Positions 27,892 to 36,225 of a DNA stretch of 64,000 nucleotides are shown here, piece after piece (the stretch's first letter is position 1; every line of letters starts with the position of its first letter). Position numbers and translations under genes: made by a program. This DNA comes from an uncultured Bacteroides sp. (lineage in GTDB: Bacteria; Bacteroidota; Bacteroidia; Bacteroidales; Bacteroidaceae): positions 1 to 64,000 of the forward strand of contig NZ_CASFWU010000003.1 of NCBI RefSeq assembly GCF_949298305.1, given 5' to 3'. The notes beneath the pieces were generated by a model, which had not been told where the DNA came from, did no database searches, and saw only the letters and a program-made list of their open reading frames with translations.

Positions 27892-28461
27892 ATGAAGAAA
27901 GAAAGCCAAGTGATATTTGACCGAAACGTGGTGGAATTTGTGACCGTAGCCGCCGAGTTCTGCAAGTTTCTGGAGCAGGCCGAAGGAATGAAACGTCCGA
28001 CTTTCGTGGACACATCCCTGAAGATACTCCCCCTACTCTACCTGAAGGCTGCCATGCTGCCGCCCTGCGAAGCGATGGGCGAAGAAGAGCCGGAAAACTA
28101 TGTGACCGAAGAGGTTTACGAGATTGTCCGCATGAACCTGGCAGGCATACTGGGCGAGAAGGACGATTATCTGGACGTCTTTGTCTCGGACATGAAGTAC
28201 AGCGACCAGCCCATCACGAAGTGCATCTCTGAAGACTTGGCCGACATCTACCAGGACATCAAGGACTTTGTCTTTGTCTTCCAGCTGGGGCTGAACGAAA
28301 CCATGCACGACGCCCTGGCCCTCTGCCGCGAGAACTTCGCCCTCTACTGGGGACAGAAGCTCGTGAACACCCTGCGCGCCCTGCACGACGTGAAGTACGG
28401 ACAGCCGGACGAGGACGAAGAGGACAGCGGAGCCCACCACGATGATGACCCCATTTTTTAA
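27892..28461 (+). CDS. DUF5063 family protein
   Basis: This 189-residue acidic cytoplasmic protein has no signal or membrane segment. It matches my recollection of the DUF5063 family (FDRNVVEFVTVAAEFCKFLEQ; PLLYLKAAMLPP; LADIYQDIKDFVFVFQLG), which is helical and of unknown function. The C-terminus is a run of Asp/Glu/His (DEDEEDSGAHHDDDP). It leads a cluster with a 3'-5' exonuclease and an rRNA methyltransferase, spaced 10 and 64 bases apart. That suggests an RNA-related role by context only. Confidence 0.75.
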   Translation: MKKESQVIFDRNVVEFVTVAAEFCKFLEQAEGMKRPTFVDTSLKILPLLYLKAAMLPPCEAMGEEEPENYVTEEVYEIVRMNLAGILGEKDDYLDVFVSDMKYSDQPITKCISEDLADIYQDIKDFVFVFQLGLNETMHDALALCRENFALYWGQKLVNTLRALHDVKYGQPDEDEEDSGAHHDDDPIF

Positions 28462-28471
28462 TCCCAGAGCC

Positions 28472-29113
28472 ATGGTAATCAGAAGAACAATAGATAAAGA
28501 AGAGCTGAAGGACATGCCCAAGGCCGCCTTTCCCGGACAGATACACGTGGTGCAGACACCCCAAGAGGCCGAAAGAGCCGTCGCCTATCTGAAAACCTGC
28601 CCCCTGCTGGGGATAGACAGCGAGACGCGCCCCTCGTTCAACCGGGGAGAGACGCACAAGGTGGCGCTGCTGCAGGTTTCGTCGGAAGAGCACTGCTTCC
28701 TGTTCCGCCTCAACCTGACGGGACTGACACTGCCCATCATCCTACTGCTGGAGAGCCCCAAGGTGACCAAGGTGGGCCTCTCGCTCAAAGACGACTTCAT
28801 GATGCTGCACAAGCGCGCGCCCTTCGAGCAACGCGCGTGCATCGAGCTGCAGGAATTTGTCCGTCCCTTCGGCATCCAGGAGAAAAGCCTGCAAAAGATT
28901 TACGGCATCCTGTTCGGCGAGAAGATATCCAAAAGCCAGCGCCTCTCCAACTGGGAAGCGGGCGAACTGACCGAACCCCAAAAGCTGTATGCAGCCACAG
29001 ATGCCTGGGCCTGCCTCAACATCTACAACAAACTGCAGGAGCTGAAGCAGACGGGCGACTTTGAAATTGAAACCGATACGGAAGAGGAAAGTAAGAACGA
29101 AAATAAAGAATAA
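28472..29113 (+). CDS. DEDD-family 3'-5' exonuclease (RNase D-like)
   Basis: The 213-residue protein has the exonuclease fold of RNase D. Exo I is GIDSETRP (Asp and Glu metal ligands), the Exo II region is KVGLSLKDDF, and Exo III is YAATDAWACLNIY. It has no HRDC domain, so it is a stand-alone nuclease. Start choice is uncertain: ATG 28472 gives MVIRRT, while ATG 28442 would overlap the DUF5063 stop. The tail is charged (ETDTEEESKNENKE). The substrate, RNA or DNA, is not known. Confidence 0.85.
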   Translation: MVIRRTIDKEELKDMPKAAFPGQIHVVQTPQEAERAVAYLKTCPLLGIDSETRPSFNRGETHKVALLQVSSEEHCFLFRLNLTGLTLPIILLLESPKVTKVGLSLKDDFMMLHKRAPFEQRACIELQEFVRPFGIQEKSLQKIYGILFGEKISKSQRLSNWEAGELTEPQKLYAATDAWACLNIYNKLQELKQTGDFEIETDTEEESKNENKE

Positions 29114-29177
29114 GGGCAAGCGGAAGCATGAGCCGACGGGAACTGCCCTGTTTAACCCAATGGACAAACGGAATAAA

Positions 29178-30359
29178 ATGTATAAAGTATATCTGAAACC
29201 CGGCAAGGAAGAGTCGCTGAAACGCTTCCACCCGTGGGTGTTCTCGGGCGCCATCGCCCGCCTGGAGGGCGAACCCGAGGAAGGCGAAGTAGTGGACATC
29301 TACACCTCACAGAAAGAATTCATAGCCAAGGGACATTGGCAGATAGGCAGCATTGCCGTGCGCGTGCTGAGCTTTGACGCAAACGAAGCCATCGACGCCG
29401 CCTTCTGGAAGCGCCGCCTGCAAACGGCCTACGACATGCGCCGCAGCATAGGCATTGCCGACCATCCCGACAACAACACCTACCGCCTGGTACACGGCGA
29501 GGGCGACAACCTGCCGGGGCTGGTGGTGGACATCTACGCACGCACCGCCGTGATGCAGGCCCACTCGGCCGGCATGCACCTGGAGCGCATGGTGATAGCA
29601 GACGCCTTGGCCGAGGTGATGGACGGACAGATAGACAACATCTACTACAAGTCGGAAACAACCCTCCCCTTCAAGGCCGACCTCTACCCCGAAAACGGAT
29701 TCCTGAAGGGAGGCAGCCGGGACAACGTGGCCATGGAATACGGCTTGAAGTTCCACATAGACTGGCTGAAGGGACAGAAGACGGGCTTCTTCGTAGACCA
29801 GCGCGAAAACCGGGCCCTGCTGGAACGCTATGCCCGCGGACGCAGTGTGTTGAACATGTTCTGCTACACAGGAGGATTCTCTGTCTACGCCATGAGAGGC
29901 GGAGCCAAATTAGTGCATTCGGTGGACAGCTCGGCCAAGGCCATCGACCTGACCAACAAGAACATTGCCCTGAACTTTCCCGACGACACGCGCCACGCCG
30001 CCTATGCCGAAGACGCCTTCAAGTATCTGGAACGCATGGGCGACCAGTATGACCTCATCATTCTGGACCCGCCCGCCTTCGCCAAACACCGCGACGCCCT
30101 GCGCAACGCCCTGCAAGGCTACCGCAAACTGAACGTGAAGGCCTTCGAGAAAATCAAGCCGGGAGGCATCCTCTTCACATTCTCATGCTCGCAGGCGGTC
30201 AACAAAGAGCAGTTCCGGACAGCCGTATTCACCGCTGCCGCCATGTCGGGGCGCAATGTGCGCATCCTGCACCAGCTCACCCAACCGGCCGACCATCCCG
30301 TCAACATCTACCATCCCGAAGGGGAATACCTGAAAGGACTGGTACTCTACGTGGAGTAA
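29178..30359 (+). CDS. rlmI: Class I SAM-dependent rRNA methyltransferase, RlmI-like
   Basis: The 393-residue protein closely matches the length of RlmI, which makes m5C in 23S rRNA. An N-terminal PUA domain (KRFHPWVFSGAIARLEGEPE) is followed by an EEHEE-like linker region and a Rossmann methyltransferase with SAM motif NMFCYTGGFSVYAMRGGA and catalytic-site LILDPPAFAK. The ATG at 29178 (MYKVYLKPGKEES) is favoured because the family starts here; the frame is open from 29061 and an ATG at 29160 is a second option. It follows the exonuclease gene by 64 bases. Modification position is inferred from homology. Confidence 0.88.
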   Translation: MYKVYLKPGKEESLKRFHPWVFSGAIARLEGEPEEGEVVDIYTSQKEFIAKGHWQIGSIAVRVLSFDANEAIDAAFWKRRLQTAYDMRRSIGIADHPDNNTYRLVHGEGDNLPGLVVDIYARTAVMQAHSAGMHLERMVIADALAEVMDGQIDNIYYKSETTLPFKADLYPENGFLKGGSRDNVAMEYGLKFHIDWLKGQKTGFFVDQRENRALLERYARGRSVLNMFCYTGGFSVYAMRGGAKLVHSVDSSAKAIDLTNKNIALNFPDDTRHAAYAEDAFKYLERMGDQYDLIILDPPAFAKHRDALRNALQGYRKLNVKAFEKIKPGGILFTFSCSQAVNKEQFRTAVFTAAAMSGRNVRILHQLTQPADHPVNIYHPEGEYLKGLVLYVE

Positions 30360-30426
30360 AAGGCCGGGAAAACAGGCAAAACAGCTAAATAGTGTTAACA
30401 AACAGCATTTTCCCATCAATTTATTA

Positions 30427-30438
30427 TGTTATATAACA
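30427..30438. promoter_or_regulatory. TGTTATATAACA palindrome at the small RNA promoter
   Basis: This is a perfect 12-base palindrome that replaces the TTTG element expected upstream of the TATCTTTG box at 30449-30456. It resembles the dyad at the Crp/Fnr gene promoter (17712-17723), so the same regulator may bind both. Confidence 0.5.
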
Positions 30439-30448
30439 CAAAGACCCT

Positions 30449-30531
30449 TATCTTTGCACTGTGTTTTTCATGGTATTAGATTTAAGGTTAATAAAGATTG
30501 GGTGTCTGGGATAGATACCCTTCTTTTTTTT
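30449..30531 (+). ncRNA. Probable small RNA with own promoter and terminator
   Basis: A -7 box TATCTTTG (30449-30456) predicts a start near 30460. About 40 bases of AT-rich sequence follow (TTTTTCATGGTATTAGATTT and beyond). Then comes a classic terminator: 8-base stem GGGTGTCT / AGATACCC (30500-30507, 30513-30520) with a 5-base loop and an 11-base T-rich run (30521-30531). Transcript length would be about 70 bases. The AT-rich part looks familiar from other Bacteroides genomes, but I cannot assign it to a named RNA family. No open frame of note is inside. Confidence 0.6.
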
Positions 30532-30630
30532 ATGCCTATTTGTTCCCTCCCCCGAAAAAATCATTCGGCCAGTTTTCTGGCCATTTCCGAAAAACACTTG
30601 CAAAATGTCGCTCCAAATGAATTTCTGCTG

Positions 30631-30872
30631 ACACAGGCTTTCTGCAAAAAGCGCAAAACAGAAGCCGGAAGAGCACTTTCAGGTTGTTTGGGTCGCCCAC
30701 CGTGCAAGCTCCGTCCGTCCACCGTGCTTGCTTCGTCCGTGCAGATTGCTTGCTCGGAACACGCAGATTGCTTGCCGGAAGCCCGCAAAATGCTTGTGCG
30801 GAACGCACAAAAGCCTTGTTACGCCCTCCCGAAAAGGCAGCCGCCTCCTTCAAAATGGCTTTCGGAAGCTGC
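30631..30872. repeat. Tandem array of 22-nt units (array A)
   Basis: Core hexamers TGCAAG, TGCTTG, TGCTTG, TGCTTG, TGCTTG, GCCTTG start at 30703, 30725, 30747, 30769, 30791 and 30813, exactly 22 bases apart. Flanks also align (GCAGAT or GCAAAA before, CGGAA after). Weaker in-register units extend the array to about 30631 on the left and 30872 on the right. Confidence 0.85.
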
Positions 30873-31207
30873 AAAGAGGGCGTTTTTCTACCTCGGGAGC
30901 CCTATTTTCCTCTCTTTCAAATGTAAGGATTTCGCTATCCGGCTGCCATGCAGGAGGTTACGGCAATCCGCGTCCGTTTTTCCGCACAAGCCGGGCGGAA
31001 GGCCGGAAAAAACGGATTCTCACGCATCAGGAAAGCCAAAGTGTCAAAATGTAAAATGAGGAAATCGTAAGCGGCACACCCAAGAAGGAGCACACTCCGG
31101 TTTGGGCTATCCGAAACAAGAAATCTGTTTCCGCGTTCTGCGCCCGGAAATGCCCCTGCACGGTTTTCGGGCAATTCTCATTTTCCTCCTAAAAAAGTGA
31201 AACGTTA

Positions 31208-31239
31208 CTTGTTTTTCTCCTCGTGGTATCGTACATTTG
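31208..31239 (+). promoter_or_regulatory. Promoter of the nucleoside permease gene
   Basis: CTTG (31208-31211), a 20-base spacer and TACATTTG (31232-31239) match the Bacteroides consensus with one mismatch in the -33 element. The leader is about 55 bases. Confidence 0.6.
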
Positions 31240-31296
31240 CATACTTATGTAAAAACCAAAAATCTGTTTATCTTAAAAACTTAAACAAAAAAAGCT

Positions 31297-32559
31297 ATGA
31301 ACATCAAAGTCCGCCTGATTATCATGAACTTCCTGCAGTTTGCCGTGTGGGGTTCCTATCTGACATCCATGGGCAGCTATCTGGTCAACGTCAATCTGGC
31401 AGCACACATCGGAATCTTCTACGCCATGCAGGGCATCGTCTCCCTCTTCATGCCGGCCATCATAGGCATCATTGCCGACCGCTGGATTCCCGCACAACGG
31501 CTTTTGAGCATCAGCCATTTCATAGCTTCTTTCTTCACCGGACTTACAGGTTACTACGGCATGAAATACGGGGCTGAAGTGGAGTTCGGCACCCTCTTCA
31601 CCTTCTACTCGCTGAGCGTAGCCTTCTACATGCCCACGCTGGCCCTGTCCAACTCGGTGGCCTACAACGCCCTGGACAAGGCCGGACTGGACACCATCAA
31701 GAACTTCCCCCCCATCCGCATCTTCGGCACCATCGGATTCATCTGCTCCATGTGGCTGGTGGACATTCTGGGATTGCAGAACGATTACGGGCAGTTCCTG
31801 GTGTGCGCCCTCATCGAGGTCATCTACGCCTTCTATGCCCTGACGCTCCCCTCCTGTCCCACGAACCGGGGCGGACAGAACAAATCGCTGGTGGAAGCGC
31901 TGGGCCTGCGCGCCTTTGCCCTGTTCAAGCAGAAGAAGATGGCCATCTTCTTCCTCTTCTCCATGCTGCTGGGCGTGTCGCTGCAAATCACCAACGGCTT
32001 TGCCAATCCCTATATCAAGAGTTTCGGCAGCATCCCCGAGTTTGCCGATACCTTCGGCGTGCAGCACGCCAACATCCTGATTTCCCTGTCGCAGGTGTCC
32101 GAGACGCTCTGCATCCTGCTGATTCCCTTCTTCCTCAAACGCTTCGGCATCAAATACGTGATGCTGATAGCCATGCTGGCCTGGGTATTGCGCTTCGGCC
32201 TGTTCGGAGCGGGCAATCCGGGCAGCGGCGTGTGGATGTTCATCCTCTCGATGATTGTCTACGGCGTGGCATTCGACTTCTTCAACATATCCGGTTCTCT
32301 GTTTGTTGACCGCGAAACCGATAAAGACATCCGCTCCAGTGCTCAGGGGCTGTTCATCATCATGACCAACGGACTGGGCGCCACCATCGGCACCCTGGGA
32401 GCACAGGCGGTAGTAAACTATTTTGTAGACTTCAACAGCGATGTCCCGCAAGTGGAACAATGGCAATGCGCCTGGTACACCTTTGCCGCATACGCACTGG
32501 TAGTGGCTGTCGTGTTTGCCCTGGTATTCAAGTACAAGCACCGGCCGGAAGACATATAA
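31297..32559 (+). CDS. Nucleoside permease-type MFS transporter (NupG/XapB family)
   Basis: The 420-residue membrane protein has twelve predicted helices. The N-terminal MNFLQFAVWGSYLTSMGSYL and the central FPPIRIFGTIGFICSMW are characteristic of nucleoside:H+ symporters. It would import nucleosides through the inner membrane. Length matches NupG (418). The next gene (DUF151 family) starts 10 bases after its stop, so they are likely cotranscribed. The nucleoside specificity is inferred from family only. Confidence 0.85.
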   Translation: MNIKVRLIIMNFLQFAVWGSYLTSMGSYLVNVNLAAHIGIFYAMQGIVSLFMPAIIGIIADRWIPAQRLLSISHFIASFFTGLTGYYGMKYGAEVEFGTLFTFYSLSVAFYMPTLALSNSVAYNALDKAGLDTIKNFPPIRIFGTIGFICSMWLVDILGLQNDYGQFLVCALIEVIYAFYALTLPSCPTNRGGQNKSLVEALGLRAFALFKQKKMAIFFLFSMLLGVSLQITNGFANPYIKSFGSIPEFADTFGVQHANILISLSQVSETLCILLIPFFLKRFGIKYVMLIAMLAWVLRFGLFGAGNPGSGVWMFILSMIVYGVAFDFFNISGSLFVDRETDKDIRSSAQGLFIIMTNGLGATIGTLGAQAVVNYFVDFNSDVPQVEQWQCAWYTFAAYALVVAVVFALVFKYKHRPEDI

Positions 32560-32569
32560 CCCCAACAAC

Positions 32570-33130
32570 ATGAACAAGACCAAAAAAGAACTGCAGGTTC
32601 TCAACATATCCAACAGCCAGGAACAGGCCGGTGCCTACGCGCTGGTGCTGGGCGAAGTGGACGGCGACCGCCAGCTGCCCGTCATCATTGGCAGCAACGA
32701 GGCCCAATACATTGTCATCGAACTGAGAGGCATTGTCCCGCCACGCCCGCTGACCCACAACCTGTTTGCCTCCGTACTCGAAGCGATGGGCGCCAAACTG
32801 ATGCGCGTGCTCATCTACCGGGTGGAAAACGGCATCTTCTATTCTTATATCTACCTGAAATACGGAGAAAACATCATGCGGGTAGACGCACGCACCAGCG
32901 ATGCCGTCGCATTGGCGTTACGGATGAATGCACCCATCCTGGTCTATGAAGAGATACTTGAACAAGAAGGAATACGGATGGAAGACTTTATCGAAAAAGA
33001 GACATCCGCCTCTCCCCGGAAACCCACCCTGCAATCATTGGAAGCCGCCTTGCAGAAGGCCGTCGAAAGCGAAGACTATGAACTCGCCGCCCAGCTACGC
33101 GACCAGATAAACCAACTGAAGACCCCGTAA
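32570..33130 (+). CDS. DUF151 bifunctional nuclease-domain protein with UVR motif
   Basis: The 186-residue cytoplasmic protein has the DUF151 (BFN) domain in the first 130 residues (LPVIIGSNEAQYIVIELRGI; RVDARTSDAVALALRMNAPI). A UvrB/UvrC-type helical hairpin is at the C-terminus (LEAALQKAVESEDYELAAQL). This domain pair is common in Bacteroidetes, where the function is untested; plant BFN proteins have nuclease activity. The ATG at 32570 follows the permease stop by 10 bases. RsmE begins 33 bases later, so the three genes may form one operon. Confidence 0.88.
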   Translation: MNKTKKELQVLNISNSQEQAGAYALVLGEVDGDRQLPVIIGSNEAQYIVIELRGIVPPRPLTHNLFASVLEAMGAKLMRVLIYRVENGIFYSYIYLKYGENIMRVDARTSDAVALALRMNAPILVYEEILEQEGIRMEDFIEKETSASPRKPTLQSLEAALQKAVESEDYELAAQLRDQINQLKTP

Positions 33131-33163
33131 ACAAACGTCCTGAAAACGCCCAAACCAAGCATT

Positions 33164-33862
33164 ATGCACGTATTCTATACACCCCAGATACAGACATGCG
33201 CCGAACTGCCCGAAGAGGAAGCCGCACACGCCGTACGCGTGCTGCGCCTGCAAGCCGGCGACGAGGTGATGCTCACCGACGGCGAAGGCTGCTTCTACCG
33301 CGCCGAGATAACCACCGCCACCAATAAGCGCTGCCTGGTGCGCGTCCTCGAAACACAGCCACAGGCCCCCTTGTGGAGCGGACACCTGCACATAGCCATG
33401 GCGCCGACCAAGAACATGGACCGCACGGAGTGGTTTGCCGAGAAGGCCACAGAGATTGGCTTCGACGAACTGACCTTCCTGAACTGCCGCTTTTCGGAGC
33501 GACGGGTCATCAAGACCGAACGCATTGCAAAGATACTGGTGTCGGCCATGAAGCAGTCGCTCAAGGCACGCCTGCCACGGCTGAACGAAATGACCGACTT
33601 CGACCGTTTTGTGACACAGCCCTTTACGGGCCAGAAATTCATTGCTCACTGCTACGAAGGCGAGAAGCCCCTGCTGAAGGACGTGGTGCAGCACGGTGAA
33701 GACGCACTGGTGCTGATAGGCCCCGAAGGCGACTTCAGCCCGGAAGAGGTGGAGAAAGCCCTGGCCAACGGCTTCCGCCCCATCAGCCTGGGCCGCTCCC
33801 GACTACGCACAGAAACGGCTGCCCTGGTAGCCTGCCATATACTGAATCTACTTAACCAATAA
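33164..33862 (+). CDS. rsmE: 16S rRNA (uracil-1498-N3)-methyltransferase
   Basis: The 232-residue SPOUT methyltransferase modifies U1498 of 16S rRNA. An N-terminal PUA-like domain (HVFYTPQIQTCAELPEEEAA HAVRVLRL region) precedes the trefoil-knot domain with LIGPEGDFSPEEVE, GRSRLRTETAA and a C-terminal helix. Those two motifs form the SAM-binding knot and are diagnostic. Length is typical. It lies between the DUF151 gene and the DUF4836 lipoprotein gene, which starts 13 bases after its stop. Confidence 0.95.
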   Translation: MHVFYTPQIQTCAELPEEEAAHAVRVLRLQAGDEVMLTDGEGCFYRAEITTATNKRCLVRVLETQPQAPLWSGHLHIAMAPTKNMDRTEWFAEKATEIGFDELTFLNCRFSERRVIKTERIAKILVSAMKQSLKARLPRLNEMTDFDRFVTQPFTGQKFIAHCYEGEKPLLKDVVQHGEDALVLIGPEGDFSPEEVEKALANGFRPISLGRSRLRTETAALVACHILNLLNQ

Positions 33863-33875
33863 AAAAAACAAAGAG

Positions 33876-35420
33876 ATGAACAAGAAATTATGTTTGAAGT
33901 TGTCAGCATGGATCATGCTGCTGTTTGTGGCAACTGCCTGCTCGAAAAAAACAGAGTACACCAACGCCATCCCCGGCGATGCAACAGCCGTATTTTCGTT
34001 CAACCTGAACGAGTTGGGCAAGAAAGCGGGAGGCAGCGAGGAAAACAAGGCCCTCATCGAAAAGATGACGGAAGCATTGGGACAAAGCAACCTGAACGCC
34101 GCTACCGTTGACCAGCTGAAGACCATCGTGAAAGACCCGAAAGCATCGGGCATCGACCTGAGAGAGCCCGTGTACATCTTCCGCTCGGCCGACTTTCCCG
34201 TTGCCCTGCTGGCCAAGGTGAACAACGAAGACGACTTGCAGAAGCTCATCGGCCTGGGCGAGAAGGAACAGGCCTGCACCCCCGTGGCCGAAGGCGAAGG
34301 CTACCGCTACACCACCATCAACAACCAACTGTTGCTGGCCTTCACCCCGACTACGGTCATCATGACCGACTATGGTAACGAAGCCGCCACGCAGGAAAAG
34401 ATGCTGGCCAACCTGGCCACAGTGCTGAAGCAGACAGCCGAAAACAGCATTAACGCCGACGAGGGCTTCCAGAAGGCTGTAGGAATGAAGAAGGACATCA
34501 CCCTGTATGCCTCGTACGCAGCCCTGCCCAAGATGTACACAGAAGCCCTCCGTTCGACCATGCCCAACATCCCCAATTGGGAAGGAATGATAATCCTGGG
34601 CGGACTGTCGTTCGAAAAAGGCCAAATCGTCATTGATATGGAACCCTACGCCAAAGATGCCGAACTGAAAGCCTACATCGAAAAGCAGAGTGAAGCCACC
34701 CTTCCCCTCCAGAACAAATACCTGAGCAACTATCCCCCCGCCACCTGGTGCTACCTCACCATGGGTGTCAACGGAGAGAAGGCCGTCAGCAACCTGCAGG
34801 AGACCAATGCCCTCGCCATACTGCCTGACGGACAACGCCAACTGCTGGAACAGCTGCTGAAATCCCTGCGCAACGACGTAAGCGCGGGCGCCTTCATGGA
34901 AAAAGGCATGCCCACCGTGTTGCTCTGCGCCGAAACCGAGGACGAAAACCTGCTGAAGACTTTCTTCGAAAAAGCTACCGAACAGCACCTGCTGAGAAAG
35001 AACGAAATGATACAAGTGAACGACCAGGAATACGTCTTCCAGTCGCTCTTCAAAGTCTACTTCGGCATCAAGGACAAGAACCTCTACATCACCAACGGAG
35101 AGCAGCTCTACAAGGACCTCATGGCCGGCAAGAACCCCGACAATGAGAAAATGCCCTACGCCGACAAGCTGAAAGGCAAGAACTCGGCCTTCATCCTCAA
35201 CATCGAAGCCATCTGCTCGCAGCCCGAAGTAGGGCTCGCCATGCAAAGCATGAGAGACAAGGAGCTCGTTGAACTTTGGCAGATAGTCCAGAAGATGACC
35301 CACATCGAAGCGACAAGCGACGGACAACACGCCCAAGGCGTAATCGGCCTGAAAGACAAGGACCAGAATGCGCTGAAGTTCATAGTAGACAACATCAAGC
35401 AGTTGGCAGGAGGCTTCTGA
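33876..35420 (+). CDS. DUF4836 family lipoprotein
   Basis: The 514-residue protein carries a lipoprotein signal (MNKKLCLKLSAWIMLLFVATAC, lipid-attached Cys about 22) followed by YTNAIPGDATAVFSFNLNEL, the usual start of DUF4836 proteins. The rest is a mixed alpha/beta exported protein with no enzyme motif. DUF4836 is common in Bacteroides and has no assigned function. It follows rsmE closely and precedes an ABC transporter pair by 154 bases, in which no gene was seen. Confidence 0.8.
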   Translation: MNKKLCLKLSAWIMLLFVATACSKKTEYTNAIPGDATAVFSFNLNELGKKAGGSEENKALIEKMTEALGQSNLNAATVDQLKTIVKDPKASGIDLREPVYIFRSADFPVALLAKVNNEDDLQKLIGLGEKEQACTPVAEGEGYRYTTINNQLLLAFTPTTVIMTDYGNEAATQEKMLANLATVLKQTAENSINADEGFQKAVGMKKDITLYASYAALPKMYTEALRSTMPNIPNWEGMIILGGLSFEKGQIVIDMEPYAKDAELKAYIEKQSEATLPLQNKYLSNYPPATWCYLTMGVNGEKAVSNLQETNALAILPDGQRQLLEQLLKSLRNDVSAGAFMEKGMPTVLLCAETEDENLLKTFFEKATEQHLLRKNEMIQVNDQEYVFQSLFKVYFGIKDKNLYITNGEQLYKDLMAGKNPDNEKMPYADKLKGKNSAFILNIEAICSQPEVGLAMQSMRDKELVELWQIVQKMTHIEATSDGQHAQGVIGLKDKDQNALKFIVDNIKQLAGGF

Positions 35421-35574
35421 CCCCTCCCAACAGCGCACAACCCACCGGGCACGGACCGTGCAGAGCGGCTGGGCAACGGACTGCAACCCCGTCCGTGCCC
35501 TCCCCCCTGCGTAGTCCGTGCCTGTCCAATGAAAAGCTACCGTCACACCTATTTTCCAGAAGACAATCCTCCGC

Positions 35575-36219
35575 ATGAACAGCATCCATCTCAATCAAGC
35601 CCTTCCCCAAGTGTTCGCCGGCCGCGACAACGTGGTTTCCAACGTGTGGCAGCGGGACGTGGCCTTCCTCAAAGGCCGCCGCTACCTGATAGAAGCCGCC
35701 TCGGGCACGGGCAAATCCTCGCTTTGCAGCTACATCTACGGCTATCGCCGCGACTACAAGGGCCTCATCGACTTTGACGGACAGGACATCCGCCGCCTCT
35801 CCACCCGCCAATGGGTCACCGTCAGAGAACGCTCGCTCAGCATCCTGTTCCAGGACCTGCGCATCTTCCCCGAACTCACCTCCATGGAGAATGTGTTGCT
35901 GAAGAACCGTCTGACCGGACACAAGACGAAAGAAGAAATCAACACCCTGTTCGAGACAATGGGCATAGCGGACAAGACGGACGAAAAGGCCGGCAAACTC
36001 TCCTTCGGCCAGCAGCAGCGGGTGGCCTTCATCCGCAGCCTCTGCCAGCCCTTCGACTTCATCCTGCTGGACGAACCGGTCAGCCACCTGGACGACGCCA
36101 ACGGAGCCGTCATGAGCCGCCTGCTGGAAGAAGAAGCCCGCAGACAGGGGGCAGGCATCCTTGTCACCTCCATCGGGAAGCACCTGAAACTTGACTACGA
36201 CACCATCCTAAAACTCTGA
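35575..36219 (+). CDS. ABC transporter ATP-binding protein
   Basis: The 214-residue ATPase has Walker A ASGTGKSS (about 42-49), Q-loop region SILFQDLRIFPELT, signature LSFGQQQRVAF and Walker B FILLDEPVSHLDD. It resembles the short LolD/MacB/FtsE type of ATPase. Its Walker A has Ala before the SGTGKS core where Gly is usual. The partner permease begins 6 bases after its stop. The exported substrate is unknown; lipoprotein release or peptide efflux are possible by family analogy. Confidence 0.88.
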   Translation: MNSIHLNQALPQVFAGRDNVVSNVWQRDVAFLKGRRYLIEAASGTGKSSLCSYIYGYRRDYKGLIDFDGQDIRRLSTRQWVTVRERSLSILFQDLRIFPELTSMENVLLKNRLTGHKTKEEINTLFETMGIADKTDEKAGKLSFGQQQRVAFIRSLCQPFDFILLDEPVSHLDDANGAVMSRLLEEEARRQGAGILVTSIGKHLKLDYDTILKL

Positions 36220-36225
36220 CACCCC

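Larger units (their letters stand above)
30360..31296. other. Long intergenic region with small RNA candidate and repeat array
   Basis: No convincing protein gene was found. The longest frame (30454-31059, 201 codons) has no recognisable domain. It runs through the terminator of a probable small RNA and through a repeat with a 22-base period, which is not a multiple of three. The stretch holds a dyad at 30427-30438, a promoter and small RNA at 30449-30531, the 22-nt array at about 30631-30872 and the nucleoside permease promoter near 31208-31239. Confidence 0.7.

Noticed and set aside
30454..31059. 201-codon open frame in the long gap after rlmI
   Set aside because: It crosses a small RNA terminator and a 22-nt repeat that cannot keep the frame, and has no domain. 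The region is better read as non-coding.
33903..35594. 563-codon open frame on the minus strand
   Set aside because: It is antisense to the DUF4836 lipoprotein gene, which has a proper signal peptide and family sequence.
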